A stretch of DNA of 64,000 nt from Pseudomonas californiensis (lineage in GTDB: Bacteria; Pseudomonadota; Gammaproteobacteria; Pseudomonadales; Pseudomonadaceae). The stretch is from NCBI RefSeq assembly GCF_021147775.1, contig NZ_JAGTPK010000001.1, positions 310,001 through 374,000 of the forward strand, given 5' to 3'. The notes under the pieces are model-generated. The model ran no database searches, had not been told where the DNA came from, and saw only the letters and a list, made by a program, of their open reading frames with translations. This document shows positions 9,538 to 21,726 of the stretch, piece after piece (the stretch's first letter is position 1; every line of letters begins with the position of its first letter). A program made the position numbers and the translations under genes.

Positions 9538-11481
9538 TTACTGAACCCTGAACTTCCCGACCAGAGCTTTCAGGTGGGTGCCCAGTTTGGCCAGCTCGAT
9601 GCTGGACGCTGCGGTTTCATCGCTGGCCGATGCCGTTTGCTCGGAAATATCGCGCACGCTGATGACGTTGCGGTTTATCTGCTCGGCCACAACGCTTTGT
9701 TCTTCACTGGCCGTGGCGATCTGCTCGTTCATGTGTTGAATGGTGCCGACGGTACGGGTGATCTCTTCCAGTGCCTTGCCCACCTTGCGGCTCAGATCGA
9801 CGCTGTTGTCGGTCAGGCTGCGACTGCTGTCGAGCGTCGTCGCCACCTGCTGTGTGCCAGTCTGCAGAGCAGCTATCAGTTCCTCGATCTCTTCTGTGGA
9901 TTTCTGGGTACGTTGCGCCAGGCTGCGTACTTCGTCGGCGACAACCGCGAACCCGCGTCCGGCTTCGCCCGCTCTTGCCGCCTCGATGGCGGCGTTCAGG
10001 GCGAGCAGGTTGGTTTGCTGCGAGACCGATTTGATCACGTCGAGAACGCCAACGATCTTGCCGCTTTCCTGTTTGAGTTGATTCATGGCATGAGTCGAAT
10101 TGACCACTTCGCGCGCCAGTTGCTCTATTTCTTCAATGGCCTGCCCAACGATGCCGTCCCCCTCCCGCGCTTGCTGGTCGGCCTGCGCCGCCGCCTGAGA
10201 TGCTTGTTGCGCGTTGCGGGCGACTTCCTGCACGGTGGCTGCCATCTCGTTCATGGCCGTGGCGACCTGATCGGTTTCCTCCTTTTGCGTATTGACCCCC
10301 ATGCAGGTTTGCTCGGTCACCGCCGACAGTTGTTCGGCCGCGCTGGCGATCTGTGAAACGCCATCGCCGATACCGCCGATCAATTCACGCAGGCTGATCG
10401 TCATGGCCTGCATGCTGGTTTGCAACTCGCCCATTTCATCACGGCGTCCGGTTGCCAGGTCGTGGCTGAGGTCGCCTTGAGCGATGCGCGCCGCAGCAAC
10501 CAGCGTCTGGCGCAGCGGTGCTGTTATCTGCAGGGTCATGATCCACGCCGCGAGCAGGCCAATGAGCATTGCCAGGCCTGCGACGCAGATCAGTGTCTTG
10601 CGTGATGCATCGGCTTCACTGTCGCGTTGCGCGCTTTGCAGGCTGATCAGATCGGCCACGGACTTCAGCATCTTGTCGCCCAGATCCTCCAGCGTTTCCT
10701 GGCCCGCTTCCAGTTTGACCTGTATCTCTTTGAACCGGGTCAGCTGATCGCGGTAGCTTTGTAGCGACTGACTGGCCGGCACCAGCCCTTGAATGTTCTG
10801 GTCAGCCTGATCCTGGGAGATCTGCTGCATTTCCTTCAGCGCTTCATCGATAGCGGCGATGGCCGCTGTTTCATCGGCCTCCTTGCCGGTGAAAGTGTAA
10901 GCCTGCACCTGATAGCGGGCTATCTGAATCTGCTGCTTGAGTTGGGACAAATTGGTGAATTCCTCCATGCGCTCGCCGTTGTCTTGCTCCTGGCTGACTG
11001 CCTTGAGTACTTCGGCTTCAACTTGCGCCACGGCTTTTACAGCCTGTTCCGAGCGCTGATCCAGCTGATTGCGGGTCTTGTCGTGGGCTTCCCGATCAAG
11101 GGCCAGCTCGGCGAAGGCCTTTTCCATATGGCTGATGATCTGGCTCTGCCCGGTCAGCAATGACACGCTGTCGGAGTCATCGGTCTGAGTGCGCAGTGTC
11201 GCCAGATGGGCTTCCAGCTCGTTGAGCCGGTCGACGACAGCGGAGGCATTCTGTGGCGTGTTTTCCACGCGGAAGAGAATGCGCTCGGTGCGCAGGTCTT
11301 TAGTCAGATTGCTCAGTTGGCCGATGGATGACAGCGATTCGGATCGGTCAATCAGCGTATCCAGCCCGTACCAGCCGGTAAGGGTGATTGCCAGCGTCAA
11401 CAGCAGCACCAGGCCGAAGGCCAGCGAGAGTTTGAGCCGGACGCTGATGTTGCCCAGCGTAGTGGTGATCCATCCAGACAT
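9538..11481 (-). CDS. Methyl-accepting chemotaxis protein, HBM-type sensor domain
   Basis: This is a transmembrane chemoreceptor signalling to CheA/CheW. I chose ATG 11481 because AGGAG lies 6 nt upstream; the frame is open 23 codons further. The 647-residue protein has TM1 near 20-40, a ~250-residue all-helical periplasmic domain with the [14 protein letters not shown] pattern typical of helical bimodular (HBM) sensors such as P. putida McpS (organic acids), TM2 near 285-305, HAMP, and the signalling hairpin with its conserved tip ([19 protein letters not shown]). There is no C-terminal CheR-docking pentapeptide. The ligand cannot be read from sequence. It lies head-to-tail behind a paralogue at 11688-13604. 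Confidence 0.9.
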   Translation of the reverse strand: MSGWITTTLGNISVRLKLSLAFGLVLLLTLAITLTGWYGLDTLIDRSESLSSIGQLSNLTKDLRTERILFRVENTPQNASAVVDRLNELEAHLATLRTQTDDSDSVSLLTGQSQIISHMEKAFAELALDREAHDKTRNQLDQRSEQAVKAVAQVEAEVLKAVSQEQDNGERMEEFTNLSQLKQQIQIARYQVQAYTFTGKEADETAAIAAIDEALKEMQQISQDQADQNIQGLVPASQSLQSYRDQLTRFKEIQVKLEAGQETLEDLGDKMLKSVADLISLQSAQRDSEADASRKTLICVAGLAMLIGLLAAWIMTLQITAPLRQTLVAAARIAQGDLSHDLATGRRDEMGELQTSMQAMTISLRELIGGIGDGVSQIASAAEQLSAVTEQTCMGVNTQKEETDQVATAMNEMAATVQEVARNAQQASQAAAQADQQAREGDGIVGQAIEEIEQLAREVVNSTHAMNQLKQESGKIVGVLDVIKSVSQQTNLLALNAAIEAARAGEAGRGFAVVADEVRSLAQRTQKSTEEIEELIAALQTGTQQVATTLDSSRSLTDNSVDLSRKVGKALEEITRTVGTIQHMNEQIATASEEQSVVAEQINRNVISVRDISEQTASASDETAASSIELAKLGTHLKALVGKFRVQ

Positions 11482-11641
11482 TGCGATTCTCCTGCGTATG
11501 CGAACAAATAGCAGGTCCTGAAGGGCACAGGACCTGTGTTGTGAGCGCATCGGCCAGGGAAGCGGGCATGTGACCTGAGAAGGTCGTAGGATATTTCCGA
11601 GTAAAGCCGGAAGGTGACGGAGGTCACCTAATCAGAAGGTT

Positions 11642-11678
11642 GATCACTCCCGTGGCTGTTCTGCGTACGGGAGTGATC
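11642..11678. repeat. 12-bp inverted repeat between the two chemoreceptor genes
   Basis: GATCACTCCCGT (11642-11653) pairs perfectly with ACGGGAGTGATC (11667-11678) over a 13-nt loop, just after the stop of the upstream chemoreceptor gene. It lacks a clear T-run on the minus strand, so it is a weak terminator or a stabilising hairpin. Its CACTCCC/GGGAGTG core resembles the hairpin after glgP (451-480). Confidence 0.6.
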
Positions 11679-11687
11679 GGTCTTTCG

Positions 11688-13604
11688 TCAAACCGTGAAG
11701 CGGCTGACCAGCACTTGAAGGTGGTTGCCAAGGCGTGCCAGCTCGACGCTGGAAGCGGCGGTTTCTTCACTGGCAGCGGAGGTTTGCTCAGACACATCGC
11801 GAACGTTAATGATGCTGCGATTGATCTCTTCGGCTGTCGCGCTCTGCTGTTCGGCGGCTGCGGCGATCTGCTGGTTCATCGACTGGATCGCCGAAACGGT
11901 CTTGGTGATGTTCTCCAGCGAGCCACCGGCACGGCGGGTCAGGTCCACACTGCTGGCGCTCAGTTCGCGGCTGCTGTCCATGACCGTAGCAGCCTGCTGG
12001 GTGCCGCTTTGCAGGCGGGCGATCAAGGCTTCGATTTCTTCAGTGGATTTCTGCGTGCGTTGCGCGAGGCTGCGGACCTCGTCAGCAACCACGGCAAAGC
12101 CACGACCGGCCTCTCCTGCACGAGCGGCCTCGATCGCTGCGTTCAGAGCCAGCAGGTTGGTCTGTTCGGCAACCGACTTGATAACGTCCAGCACGCTGCC
12201 GATCTTGTCGCTTTCAAGCTTCAGCGCGCCCATGGCTTCGCTGGAACTGCCGACAGATGAGGCCAGACGTTCGATCTGAGCAATCGCTTCATTTACAACG
12301 CGCTCACCCTCGCGGGCCTGCTGATCGGCCGCCACAGCGGCTTCAGAGGCTTCCTCGGCGTTGCGTGCGACTTCCTGTACGGTGGCTGTCATCTCGTGCA
12401 TGGCCGTCGCAACCTGATCGGTCTCGACCTTCTGGCTGTTGACGCCTGCACTGGTCTGCTCGGTCACTGCCGACAGTTCTTCGGCAGCGCTGGCGATTTG
12501 GGTGACGCCGTCGCGGATCCCGCCGATCAGCTCGCGCAGGCTGACGGTCATGCGTTGAATACTGCCTTGCAGCTTGCCCAGCTCGTCCTTGCGGTCGATG
12601 GTCAGGTTGCGACTCAGGTCGCCGGACGCGACGCGTTCTACAGCGTCCAGGGTCTGTTGCAGCGGGGTGGTGATCTGACGGGTGATGATCCAGGCGGCCA
12701 GGATGCTGAACACCAGCGCCAGGGCTGTCGCCAGACCAATCATCATGACGGCGTTGTCACTCTCGGCATCCCGGCTTTTGTTCTGTTTGGCGATTAGGTC
12801 GTTGCTGGTTTGCAGCATCTTCACACCCAGCGTGGTCATCTTTTCCAGGGCCGCTTTGCTGGCGGCCTGGGTGTCACGATATTGGCCTACTGCAGCGCGG
12901 TAGCCTTTCAGGCCCGCGATAGCTGCTTGCAGCTGCGGCAGATACTCGGCAGGAAGATCGCCTGCCAGGGTATTGATGGCGGTCATCGCTTCGTCGATGG
13001 CCTGGTTGGCGTTCTTCTCGAATTCCGGTTTGCCGCTATAGGTGTAACCACGCACCTGAAAGCGGGCCTGCTGGATCTGCTTGCTGGCCCCGACGATATT
13101 GTTGAAGGCCAGAATGTTATCTGCCTTTAACAGCTCGGCTTCAACCTTGTTGGCGGCTTCGACCGCCTTGTCGGCGTTGTCGCCCATCAAGCTGCGGCTG
13201 GCCTCGCGGGCCTCGATGGCCTTGGTCATTTCCGAGAAGGACTGGCGATAGTCGCGTGCCGACTGAAGCTGATCGTCGATCATCTGGATGTTGGCGGGCG
13301 TCTGCAACATGCCCCGGGCACCCTGTAGGGCCTTGTCCAGCTTGTCGAGAGTGCCAACGACGTTGGTTGCCGTTTCGGCATTGAACAACGCTTCGTAGCG
13401 CATGCGGTTGATGCGCAGCTCCAGCGTCAGTTCATTGATGTTGGCAATCGCCGTGACACGGTCACCGCGGGAGATCAGGCCATGCGTACTGACCCAGGCA
13501 GTGGCTGAAATCATCAGGGTCATCAACAGGACCAGACCGAAGCCGACCGCTAATTTCAAGCTGACACTCGCGTTGGCGAGACTTTGAGTTAACCCGCGTG
13601 ACAT
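11688..13604 (-). CDS. Methyl-accepting chemotaxis protein, HBM-type sensor domain
   Basis: This is the second chemoreceptor, paralogous to the gene at 9538-11481. The start is ATG 13604, with AGGAG 5 nt upstream, rather than GTG 13610. The 638-residue protein has TM1 (residues ~15-38), a large helical periplasmic domain with [15 protein letters not shown], the HBM-type hallmark, TM2 near 275-297, HAMP, and a signalling domain almost identical to its neighbour around the tip ([27 protein letters not shown]). The sensor domains differ much more than the signalling domains, as expected after tandem duplication and divergence of ligand specificity. Both end in a short VSRFTV/VGKFRVQ-type tail without a CheR/B tether. 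Confidence 0.9.
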   Translation of the reverse strand: MSRGLTQSLANASVSLKLAVGFGLVLLMTLMISATAWVSTHGLISRGDRVTAIANINELTLELRINRMRYEALFNAETATNVVGTLDKLDKALQGARGMLQTPANIQMIDDQLQSARDYRQSFSEMTKAIEAREASRSLMGDNADKAVEAANKVEAELLKADNILAFNNIVGASKQIQQARFQVRGYTYSGKPEFEKNANQAIDEAMTAINTLAGDLPAEYLPQLQAAIAGLKGYRAAVGQYRDTQAASKAALEKMTTLGVKMLQTSNDLIAKQNKSRDAESDNAVMMIGLATALALVFSILAAWIITRQITTPLQQTLDAVERVASGDLSRNLTIDRKDELGKLQGSIQRMTVSLRELIGGIRDGVTQIASAAEELSAVTEQTSAGVNSQKVETDQVATAMHEMTATVQEVARNAEEASEAAVAADQQAREGERVVNEAIAQIERLASSVGSSSEAMGALKLESDKIGSVLDVIKSVAEQTNLLALNAAIEAARAGEAGRGFAVVADEVRSLAQRTQKSTEEIEALIARLQSGTQQAATVMDSSRELSASSVDLTRRAGGSLENITKTVSAIQSMNQQIAAAAEQQSATAEEINRSIINVRDVSEQTSAASEETAASSVELARLGNHLQVLVSRFTV

Positions 13605-13692
13605 GACCACTCCTAGGTGTGTGTTTCTTGTACGTGTTCAACCCTATCGGCCAGCAAACAGCTAACTGAAGCGATTGAGTCGACACAAATAC

Positions 13693-14400
13693 CTAGAACA
13701 GACGGGCAAGCAACGCCGTTACGGCGGTCTCGACGCGCAGAATGCGTTCACCGAGCTGTACGGGCTGCAGACCGGACTTGCCCAGCAGGTCGATTTCGTA
13801 AGGTATCCAGCCACCTTCAGGTCCGATGGCCAAGGTAACCGGACCTGAAACCGCACGCGGGCAGGCTGGAAAATTTCCCGGGTGGCCGACCAGCCCCAGC
13901 GTATCGAGCGCCAGTTGTGGCAGCCGGTCTTCGACGAATGGCTTGAAGCGTTTTTCGATCACGATCTCGGGCAGCACACTGTCGCGCGCCTGCTCGAGCC
14001 CGAGAATCAATTGCTCCCTGATCGCCTGAGGCTCCAGGAAAGGCGTCTGCCAGAAGCTCTTCTCGACACGATAGCTGTTGAGCAGGATGACTTTGGGAAC
14101 GCCCATGGTTGCGACGGTTTGAAAAACCCGGCGCAGCATTTTGGGACGGGGCAGGGCCAGCAGTAGCGTAAGGGGCAGTTTTGCCGGTGGCGCTGTATTC
14201 AGCGAAACGCGCAGCTCGGCTTCGCGGGGTTCCAGTCGCAGCAGTTCAGCGGTGCCCAGCAAGCCATTCACCTGGCCGACCCTCAGGCTGTCGCCGACTT
14301 CTGCGCGATGCACCTCTTGCATGTGCGTGAGGCGACGGTCGCGCAGAATCACCCTGTCGGCCGCAATGAAGTCAGCCTCTTCAAGCAGCAGCAGGTTCAC
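13693..14400 (-). CDS. rsmE: 16S rRNA (uracil-1498-N3)-methyltransferase
   Basis: RsmE methylates N3 of U1498 in 16S rRNA. It is a 235-residue SPOUT-class enzyme: an N-terminal PUA-like domain ([22 protein letters not shown]) is followed by the knotted methyltransferase domain with the LAIGPEGGW signature near residue 192 and [17 protein letters not shown] at the C-terminus. The start overlaps the tatC stop by 4 nt, so it is the last gene of the tat transcript. The chemoreceptor gene downstream has its own ribosome site after an 88-bp gap. Confidence 0.95.
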   Translation of the reverse strand: MNLLLLEEADFIAADRVILRDRRLTHMQEVHRAEVGDSLRVGQVNGLLGTAELLRLEPREAELRVSLNTAPPAKLPLTLLLALPRPKMLRRVFQTVATMGVPKVILLNSYRVEKSFWQTPFLEPQAIREQLILGLEQARDSVLPEIVIEKRFKPFVEDRLPQLALDTLGLVGHPGNFPACPRAVSGPVTLAIGPEGGWIPYEIDLLGKSGLQPVQLGERILRVETAVTALLARLF

Positions 14401-15197
14401 GGCGTGGTCGCAGGCGGCTGGTCTTGCTTGTCAGCATCCTCCGGCTGATCGTCCGGGTGTTCGCCACGTTTCTTGATCATCGAACTGCACAATACGCCCA
14501 GTTCGAACAGCAGCCACATCGGTACGGCGAGCAGGGTCTGCGAGAAGATGTCCGGCGGGGTGAGAATCATGCCGACCACGAAGCAGCCGATGATCACGTA
14601 AGGGCGGATTTTCTTCAGGTATTTCACATCGACGATGCCGATCCAGACCAGCAATACAACCGCCACCGGGATCTCGAACGCTACGCCGAAGGCGAAGAAC
14701 AGCGTCATGACGAAGTCCAGGTAACTGGCGATGTCCGTCATCATCGATACGCCTTCCGGCGTAACGCTGGCGAAGAAGTGGAAAATCAGCGGGAACACAA
14801 GGAAGTAAGCGAATGCCATGCCGGCATAGAACAGAAAGATGCTGGACACCAGCAGCGGCACGGCGACACGCTTCTCATGCTTGTACAGGCCCGGAGCAAT
14901 AAACCCCCAGATCTGATGCAGGATGACCGGCATGGACAGAAACAACGCCACCATCATAGTCAGCTTGAACGGCGTGATGAACGGCGAAGCCACGTCGGTG
15001 GCAATCATCGTTGCCCCTTCAGGCAGATAGACCCTCAGTGGTGCGGACACCAGCGTGTAGATCTTCTGCGTGAAGTAGAACAGGCCGGCAAAAATCAGAA
15101 ACACTGCCGCGACACAGCGCAGCAGGCGTGTACGCAACTCGGTGAGGTGCGAGATCAGCGGCATCTGCTGATCGTTTTCCGGGGTTTCAGCGCTCAT
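14397..15197 (-). CDS. tatC: Sec-independent (twin-arginine) translocase subunit TatC
   Basis: TatC is the six-helix inner-membrane receptor for twin-arginine signal peptides and works with TatA and TatB to export folded proteins. It has 266 residues. The cytoplasmic N-terminus [13 protein letters not shown] holds the conserved Glu and Arg, and six hydrophobic segments follow, including [14 protein letters not shown] with conserved Phe/Pro. The C-terminal tail is charged ([16 protein letters not shown]). Start and stop overlap tatB and rsmE by 4 nt each, implying coupled translation. Confidence 0.97.
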   Translation of the reverse strand: MSAETPENDQQMPLISHLTELRTRLLRCVAAVFLIFAGLFYFTQKIYTLVSAPLRVYLPEGATMIATDVASPFITPFKLTMMVALFLSMPVILHQIWGFIAPGLYKHEKRVAVPLLVSSIFLFYAGMAFAYFLVFPLIFHFFASVTPEGVSMMTDIASYLDFVMTLFFAFGVAFEIPVAVVLLVWIGIVDVKYLKKIRPYVIIGCFVVGMILTPPDIFSQTLLAVPMWLLFELGVLCSSMIKKRGEHPDDQPEDADKQDQPPATTP

Positions 15198-15655
15198 GGT
15201 GCTCGCGGTGGCAATGACGAATCGTGGACGGAATGCGTAGCGCCGGATGTACTGACGACAGCGGGTTTCGCGACTTTTTCCAGAGACAGCGCGGTTTTTG
15301 GAGCAGCAGGCTCGGCAGGACCGATGTGGTTGTGCTCGCCGGCCTCGGGTTCAGCGTGCGCAGGAGCAGGCTGCGGGCTGACGGGCTCGTAGGCAACTTC
15401 AGGGTGCTGGGATTGAGCGAACATCTTGCGAGCTTCGTCTTCCATGGAAAGAATGTGCTCGTTATGCAGTTGCCGACGAATCTCGTCGGCCCCGATTTCA
15501 CGTTCAACTTCCTGTTTGATCGCATTGAAGCTTCGCTTCAGTCGGCCAATCCACAGGCCTGCTGTACGCGCGGCTCCGGGCAATCGCTCCGGGCCGAGTA
15601 CCAGCAGGGCCACCAGGCCGACAAGCAGCAGTTCAGAGAAGCTGATACCGAACAT
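15194..15655 (-). CDS. tatB: Twin-arginine translocase subunit TatB
   Basis: TatB pairs with TatC in the substrate-recognition complex. It has 153 residues. One N-terminal transmembrane helix ([19 protein letters not shown]) carries the conserved Glu and is followed by the [13 protein letters not shown] hinge, an amphipathic helix, and a Pro/Ala/Glu-rich cytoplasmic tail. The FGISFSELL start distinguishes it from TatA. It sits between tatA (4 nt upstream) and tatC (4-nt overlap). Confidence 0.95.
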   Translation of the reverse strand: MFGISFSELLLVGLVALLVLGPERLPGAARTAGLWIGRLKRSFNAIKQEVEREIGADEIRRQLHNEHILSMEDEARKMFAQSQHPEVAYEPVSPQPAPAHAEPEAGEHNHIGPAEPAAPKTALSLEKVAKPAVVSTSGATHSVHDSSLPPRAP

Positions 15656-15659
15656 GGGC

Positions 15660-15935
15660 TTAAACCTGGTCTTTGCGGATCGGCTCTTCGACTTTATGCG
15701 CCTGCCCGTCGATGGTATGCGGCTGATTCAAAGGCGAACCTGGAGGAGCAGTCTGGGCCTGCTGAGGTTGAGGCGCGGGCTGCTCGGCCGGTTTTTCATC
15801 GTCGTTCATGGCTTTACGGAAGCCCTTGATCGACTCGCCGACATCACTGCCCAGGCCTTTGAGTTTCTTGGTGCCGAACACCAGTACTACGACAACCAGG
15901 ATGACGATCCAGTGTTTCCAGTCAAAAATACCCAT
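15660..15935 (-). CDS. tatA: Twin-arginine translocase pore subunit TatA
   Basis: TatA oligomerises to form the export pathway for folded proteins. It has 91 residues: an N-terminal helix (residues ~5-22, [17 protein letters not shown]), the conserved [23 protein letters not shown] hinge and amphipathic helix, and a Gln/Pro/Ala-rich tail. It is the first tat gene of the cluster, 41 nt downstream of hisE, and may be transcribed with it. Confidence 0.96.
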   Translation of the reverse strand: MGIFDWKHWIVILVVVVLVFGTKKLKGLGSDVGESIKGFRKAMNDDEKPAEQPAPQPQQAQTAPPGSPLNQPHTIDGQAHKVEEPIRKDQV

Positions 15936-15976
15936 GAAGCGGTCCTCGTAAAAGATTTCAAGCTCGAAAGGGGATA

Positions 15977-16309
15977 TCAGTCAGCTGTGCGGGCGGCTTT
16001 CTCGGCATGACCGGACAGCCCGAACCGGCGATCCAGTTCATCAAGCACGGCTTGTGGATGCTGACCCAGTGCCGCGAGCATTACCATGCTGTGGAACCAG
16101 AGGTCAGCCGTTTCGTAAATGACATCGCTGCAATCGCCACTGATGGCGGCGTCCTTGGCAGCAATGATCGTTTCCACCGACTCTTCGCCGAGCTTTTCCA
16201 GAATCTTGTTCAAACCCTTGTGATACAGGCTGGCGACATAAGAACTGTCAGCAGCGGCATCCTTGCGCGATTCCAGCACCTCGGCCAGGCGGGACAGCGT
16301 ATCAGTCAT
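15977..16309 (-). CDS. hisE: Phosphoribosyl-ATP pyrophosphatase
   Basis: HisE carries out the second step of histidine biosynthesis, converting PR-ATP to PR-AMP. It is a 110-residue all-helical MazG-like fold with the metal-binding [16 protein letters not shown] motif (residues ~37-52) and an [13 protein letters not shown] segment. In enterobacteria HisI and HisE are fused; here they are separate adjacent genes with a 2-nt gap, which is the pseudomonad arrangement. Confidence 0.96.
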   Translation of the reverse strand: MTDTLSRLAEVLESRKDAAADSSYVASLYHKGLNKILEKLGEESVETIIAAKDAAISGDCSDVIYETADLWFHSMVMLAALGQHPQAVLDELDRRFGLSGHAEKAARTAD

Positions 16310-16311
16310 GT

Positions 16312-16704
16312 TCAGTGGCCTGCGTGGTAAATGGCATCAGGATCTTTCAAGACCGGGTCTACGGTCTTCCAGCCTGAATTTTCATACACTCGGTAGAAGC
16401 AACTTTCGCGGCCGGTGTGGCACGCGATGCCGCCGATCTGCTCGACCATCAGGATAATGACGTCGGCATCACAGTCGAGGCGCAGTTCATGCAGCTTTTG
16501 CACATGACCTGATTCTTCACCTTTGCGCCAGAGTTTGCCACGCGAACGCGACCAATAGATTGCACGATTCTCGGAAGCCGTCAGGCTCAGGGCCTCGCGG
16601 TTCATCCAGGCCATCATCAGTACGCGTCCAGTCTTGTGGTCCTGAGCGATTGCAGGTACCAGACCGTCGCTGTTCCAGTGAATCTCGTCCAGCCAGTCTT
16701 TCAT
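16312..16704 (-). CDS. hisI: Phosphoribosyl-AMP cyclohydrolase
   Basis: HisI opens the adenine ring of PR-AMP in the third step of histidine biosynthesis and needs zinc and magnesium. It has 130 residues. Motifs are [31 protein letters not shown], the metal-binding LDCDAD, and the zinc-ligand [10 protein letters not shown]. hisE follows after 2 nt and ubiB lies 67 nt upstream on the same strand. Confidence 0.97.
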   Translation of the reverse strand: MKDWLDEIHWNSDGLVPAIAQDHKTGRVLMMAWMNREALSLTASENRAIYWSRSRGKLWRKGEESGHVQKLHELRLDCDADVIILMVEQIGGIACHTGRESCFYRVYENSGWKTVDPVLKDPDAIYHAGH

Positions 16705-16771
16705 AGTTACTCCGGCAGCCAGGCTTCAGGCCCGGCGGATTGAACAGTGTGCCAGTGCCATGCGCTGCTGG

Positions 16772-19010
<2,239 letters not shown>

Positions 19011-19011
<1 letters not shown>

Positions 19012-19781
19012 CAGGGTTTGATACCGCGGTGCAGAGCCACAATCCCGGACGTCATGTTGTGATAGGTCACGCGGTCGAAACCGGCCTCTACCATCATTGA
19101 CTTCAGCGTTTCCTGATTGGGGTGCATGCGGATCGACTCGGCCAGATAGCGGTAGCTTTCCGAATCGTTGGTCACCAGCTTGCCCATCAACGGCATGAAG
19201 GCGAACGAGTAGGCGTCGTAAGCCTTGGTCATGAACGTATTGGTCGGTTTGGAGAACTCCAGCACCAACAGGCGACCGCCGGGCTTGAGCACGCGCAGCA
19301 TGGAGCGCAGAGCGTCTTCCTTGTGCGTCACGTTGCGCAGGCCGAAAGCGATGGTCACGCAATCGAAATGGTTGTCAGGGAAGGGCAGCTTTTCAGCGTC
19401 CGCCTGGACGAATTCCACGTTGCCCGAGACACCCAGGTCCAGCAGGCGGTCGCGACCGACCTTGAGCATGGACTCGTTGATGTCGGCCAACACCACCTGG
19501 CCGGTAGGACCGACCAGATTGGAGAACTTGCGCGCCAGGTCGCCCGTACCGCCGGCGATGTCCAGCACACGGTTACCGGTGCGCACGCCTGACAGCTCGA
19601 TGGTGAACCGCTTCCACAGCCGGTGCATGCCGCCGGACAGCAGGTCGTTCATCAAGTCGTATTTGGCCGCTACCGAGTGGAAAACCTCAGCGACTTTCTC
19701 AGCCTTCTGGCTTTCCGGTACGTTCTTGTAACCGAAGTGAGTAGTAGGTTCGGCATCGTTGCCTTTGCGCTGATCGTTCAT
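19011..19781 (-). CDS. ubiE: Ubiquinone/menaquinone C-methyltransferase
   Basis: UbiE is a SAM-dependent methyltransferase that methylates the quinone ring carbon in ubiquinone biosynthesis. It has 256 residues. Motifs are [24 protein letters not shown] near the N-terminus, SAM motif [16 protein letters not shown] near 72, DINESML, and the family block [28 protein letters not shown] near 145-172. It is the first gene of the leftward ubi-his-tat run; the gap to the rightward PHA-system gene (19782-19925) must carry divergent promoters. Confidence 0.97.
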
Positions 19782-19925
19782 ATCGCTTCACCGGAATAGA
19801 GTGCGGGCCATTCTAATCGCCAAGGCTGGCTTTGTCTTGACAAGGCTCACTGCCAACGCTTTCTTGGATGCAGGCGGGTGTATATAGTTGCGCCGCAATT
19901 CATCCGATGATCAAGGAACTCTCCA

Positions 19926-20204
19926 ATGGCGAAGATAACCGTTGAACGCCCACACTCCCTGGGCCGGGAAGAGGCGCGCGAGAGAGCAGAGCAACTCGTG
20001 CAGAAACTGGCCGACAAGTATGGCCTGGCGCATGAGTGGGCGGGCGATACCGTCAAGCTGGAAGGCAAGGGCGCCAAGGGCAAGGTTGAAGTCGAAGAGG
20101 CGCTGATCCGAATCAATATCGACCTGAACTTCATCCTGTCGACCATGAGCGGCTCGATCAAGTCCGAAGTCGAGCGCGTGCTGGACAAGGCACTGGCGGC
20201 CTGA
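19926..20204 (+). CDS. Polyhydroxyalkanoic acid system family protein
   Basis: This small (92-residue) protein belongs to the family found beside PHA genes (PHA granule region/system protein). Visible features are an N-terminal HSLGREEARERAEQLVQKLADKYGL helix, a beta-rich middle (DTVKLEGKGAKGKVEVEEALIRINIDLNF), and a C-terminal helix (SIKSEVERVLDKAL). Its biochemical role is unknown. Position and orientation place it upstream of phaI-phaF, though a promoter-like sequence separates them. Confidence 0.85.
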   Translation: MAKITVERPHSLGREEARERAEQLVQKLADKYGLAHEWAGDTVKLEGKGAKGKVEVEEALIRINIDLNFILSTMSGSIKSEVERVLDKALAA

Positions 20205-20264
20205 CCATTTTCTGACTCCCGCCTGTTCTCCTGTCTGCCCCAGCCTTGGCGGGCGACGTTTTTC

Positions 20265-20291
20265 TTGACCCTAGGGTGAGCTTTCTAATTT
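20265..20291 (+). promoter_or_regulatory. Candidate phaI promoter with overlapping palindrome
   Basis: TTGACC (20265-20270) and TAATTT (20286-20291) make a plausible but short-spaced (15 bp) sigma-70 promoter ~67 bp upstream of phaI. A perfect 10-bp palindrome ACCCTAGGGT (20268-20277) overlaps the -35 element, a position suited to a repressor. PhaD binding here is inference from family knowledge. Confidence 0.4.
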
Positions 20292-20357
20292 TTCTCCGTA
20301 GCTTGAGCCCATGCCCCAGGAGGGCGGTTCCTTCAACTTTCGAGCATGAGGTGCACC

Positions 20358-20831
20358 ATGGCCAGAGTCACTACGAAGATCAACATCGAAGAGCAACAGG
20401 CTTCTACCTTTTCCGAAGTCAGACTGTATGCCCGCAAAATCTGGCTGGCTGGCCTGGGCGCCTATTCCAGGGTCAACGAGGAAGGCACTCAGTACGTCAA
20501 GGATCTGATAAAGACCGGCGAGCAGACCGAGAACCAGGCCCGCAAGGCCATCGACGAAAAGCTTGAAGCCGCCAATAGCGAAATCGATTCGCTCAAGGGC
20601 GAAGTTTCGGGCGCCAAGGGCCGCGTTGAAGCGCAACTTGACCGAATCGAAGGTGCTTTTGACCGTCGCGTCGCAAAAGCCTTGAACCGTATCGGTATCC
20701 CATCTAAACATGATGTTGACACGCTCTCTGCTAAGCTCGATGAGCTGACGGCATTGCTTGAACGTGTCGGGCCTAAAACGTTCGAACGCTCCGAGACCAA
20801 ACGGCTCGAGCGTTCCGAGTCTGGACAATAA
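20358..20831 (+). CDS. phaI: Phasin PhaI
   Basis: PhaI is a granule-associated phasin that coats medium-chain PHA inclusions. The start is ATG 20358, with GAGGTG 5 nt upstream, in preference to ATG 20346, giving 157 residues. The N-terminal block VRLYARKIWLAGLGAYSRVNEEG is shared with PhaF; a helical, heptad-like region follows and then RVAKALNRIGIPSKHDVDTLSAKLDELTALLERV, the short coiled coil of the phasin family. The C-terminus (ERSETKRLERSESGQ) is a repetitive charged tail. phaF follows after 10 nt with its own AGGAG site. Confidence 0.93.
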   Translation: MARVTTKINIEEQQASTFSEVRLYARKIWLAGLGAYSRVNEEGTQYVKDLIKTGEQTENQARKAIDEKLEAANSEIDSLKGEVSGAKGRVEAQLDRIEGAFDRRVAKALNRIGIPSKHDVDTLSAKLDELTALLERVGPKTFERSETKRLERSESGQ

Positions 20832-20841
20832 GGAGAGCAGG

Positions 20842-21648
20842 ATGGCTGGCAAGAAAAAAATCGATAAAGACGGCAGTTCCTGGATTGGCGAAGTCGAGAA
20901 ATACTCTCGCCAAATCTGGCTGGCTGGTTTGGGCGCGTATTCCAAGATAAGCAATGACGGCAACAAGCTGTTCGAGACACTGGTGAAAGACGGCGAAAAG
21001 GCCGAGAAGCAGACCAAGGCCGAAGCGCAAAAGCAGATCGACGAAGTCAAGGACACTGCCAAGGCGGGCAAGTCGCGCGTAGGCGATGTGAAAGACCTCG
21101 CCATTGGCAAATGGAATGAACTGGAAGGCGCTTTCGACAAGCGCTTGAACAGTGCCATTTCGCGCCTGGGTGTGCCGAGCCGTAACGAAGTCCAGGCGTT
21201 GCATGCCAAGGTCGACCAACTGACCCAGCACATCGAGCGCTTGACCGGCGAGAAGACCAGGCCCGTGCCTCCGCGTCCAGTGGCGGCCAAACCTGCTCCA
21301 AAGACAGCGGCCAAACCGCTCGTCAAGGCAGCGGCCAAGCCGGTCGCCAAAGCGGCTGACAAGGTAGCGGACAAAACCGCAGCGGCCAAACCAGCGGTCA
21401 AGAAAGCGGCTGCCAAGCCGGTTGCTGCAGCCAACAAGGCTGCTACAACGACCGCCAGCAAGGCCAAGGCCGTAGCCAAGCCGACTGCAACGAAAGCAGC
21501 GGCACCGAAAGCAGCAGCGCCTAAAAAGCCTGCGGCGAAAAAACCGGTAGCCAAACCAGCGGTAGCCGCGGCCCCGGCAGCCAGTTCGGCGCCAGCACCG
21601 GCCCCGACCTCCACTCCGGTGTCTGAAGCACCTGCCAGCCAGTCCTGA
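20842..21648 (+). CDS. phaF: Phasin PhaF with histone-like DNA-binding tail
   Basis: PhaF binds PHA granules through its N-terminal half and nucleoid DNA through its C-terminal half, distributing granules at division. The start is ATG 20842 with AGGAG upstream; 268 residues. The phasin domain (residues ~1-125) shares YSRQIWLAGLGAYSKISN and RLGVPSRNEVQALHAKVDQLTQHIERL with PhaI. From about residue 140 the protein is a Lys/Ala/Pro repeat tail (AAKPAAKKAA type) like H1 histones and AlgP. It closes the phaIF operon, which faces phaC1ZC2D. Confidence 0.94.
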   Translation: MAGKKKIDKDGSSWIGEVEKYSRQIWLAGLGAYSKISNDGNKLFETLVKDGEKAEKQTKAEAQKQIDEVKDTAKAGKSRVGDVKDLAIGKWNELEGAFDKRLNSAISRLGVPSRNEVQALHAKVDQLTQHIERLTGEKTRPVPPRPVAAKPAPKTAAKPLVKAAAKPVAKAADKVADKTAAAKPAVKKAAAKPVAAANKAATTTASKAKAVAKPTATKAAAPKAAAPKKPAAKKPVAKPAVAAAPAASSAPAPAPTSTPVSEAPASQS

Positions 21649-21664
21649 TACTGGCTGCAATCAG

Positions 21665-21698
21665 AAGCCCGGCCTGCCCAGCACGCCGGGCTTTTTTG
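21665..21698 (+). terminator. Terminator after phaF
   Basis: AGCCCGGC (21666-21673) pairs with GCCGGGCT (21685-21692), followed by a T-run (21692-21697). It separates phaIF from the convergent phaD gene. Confidence 0.85.
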
Positions 21699-21726
21699 TC
21701 GCCGCGCCAATGCGCTCCTTGGCGAC

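Noticed and set aside
20271-21710. A 479-codon open frame antisense to phaI-phaF
   Set aside because: Its Ala/Gly-rich repeats are the reverse of the phaF Lys-Ala-Pro codons.
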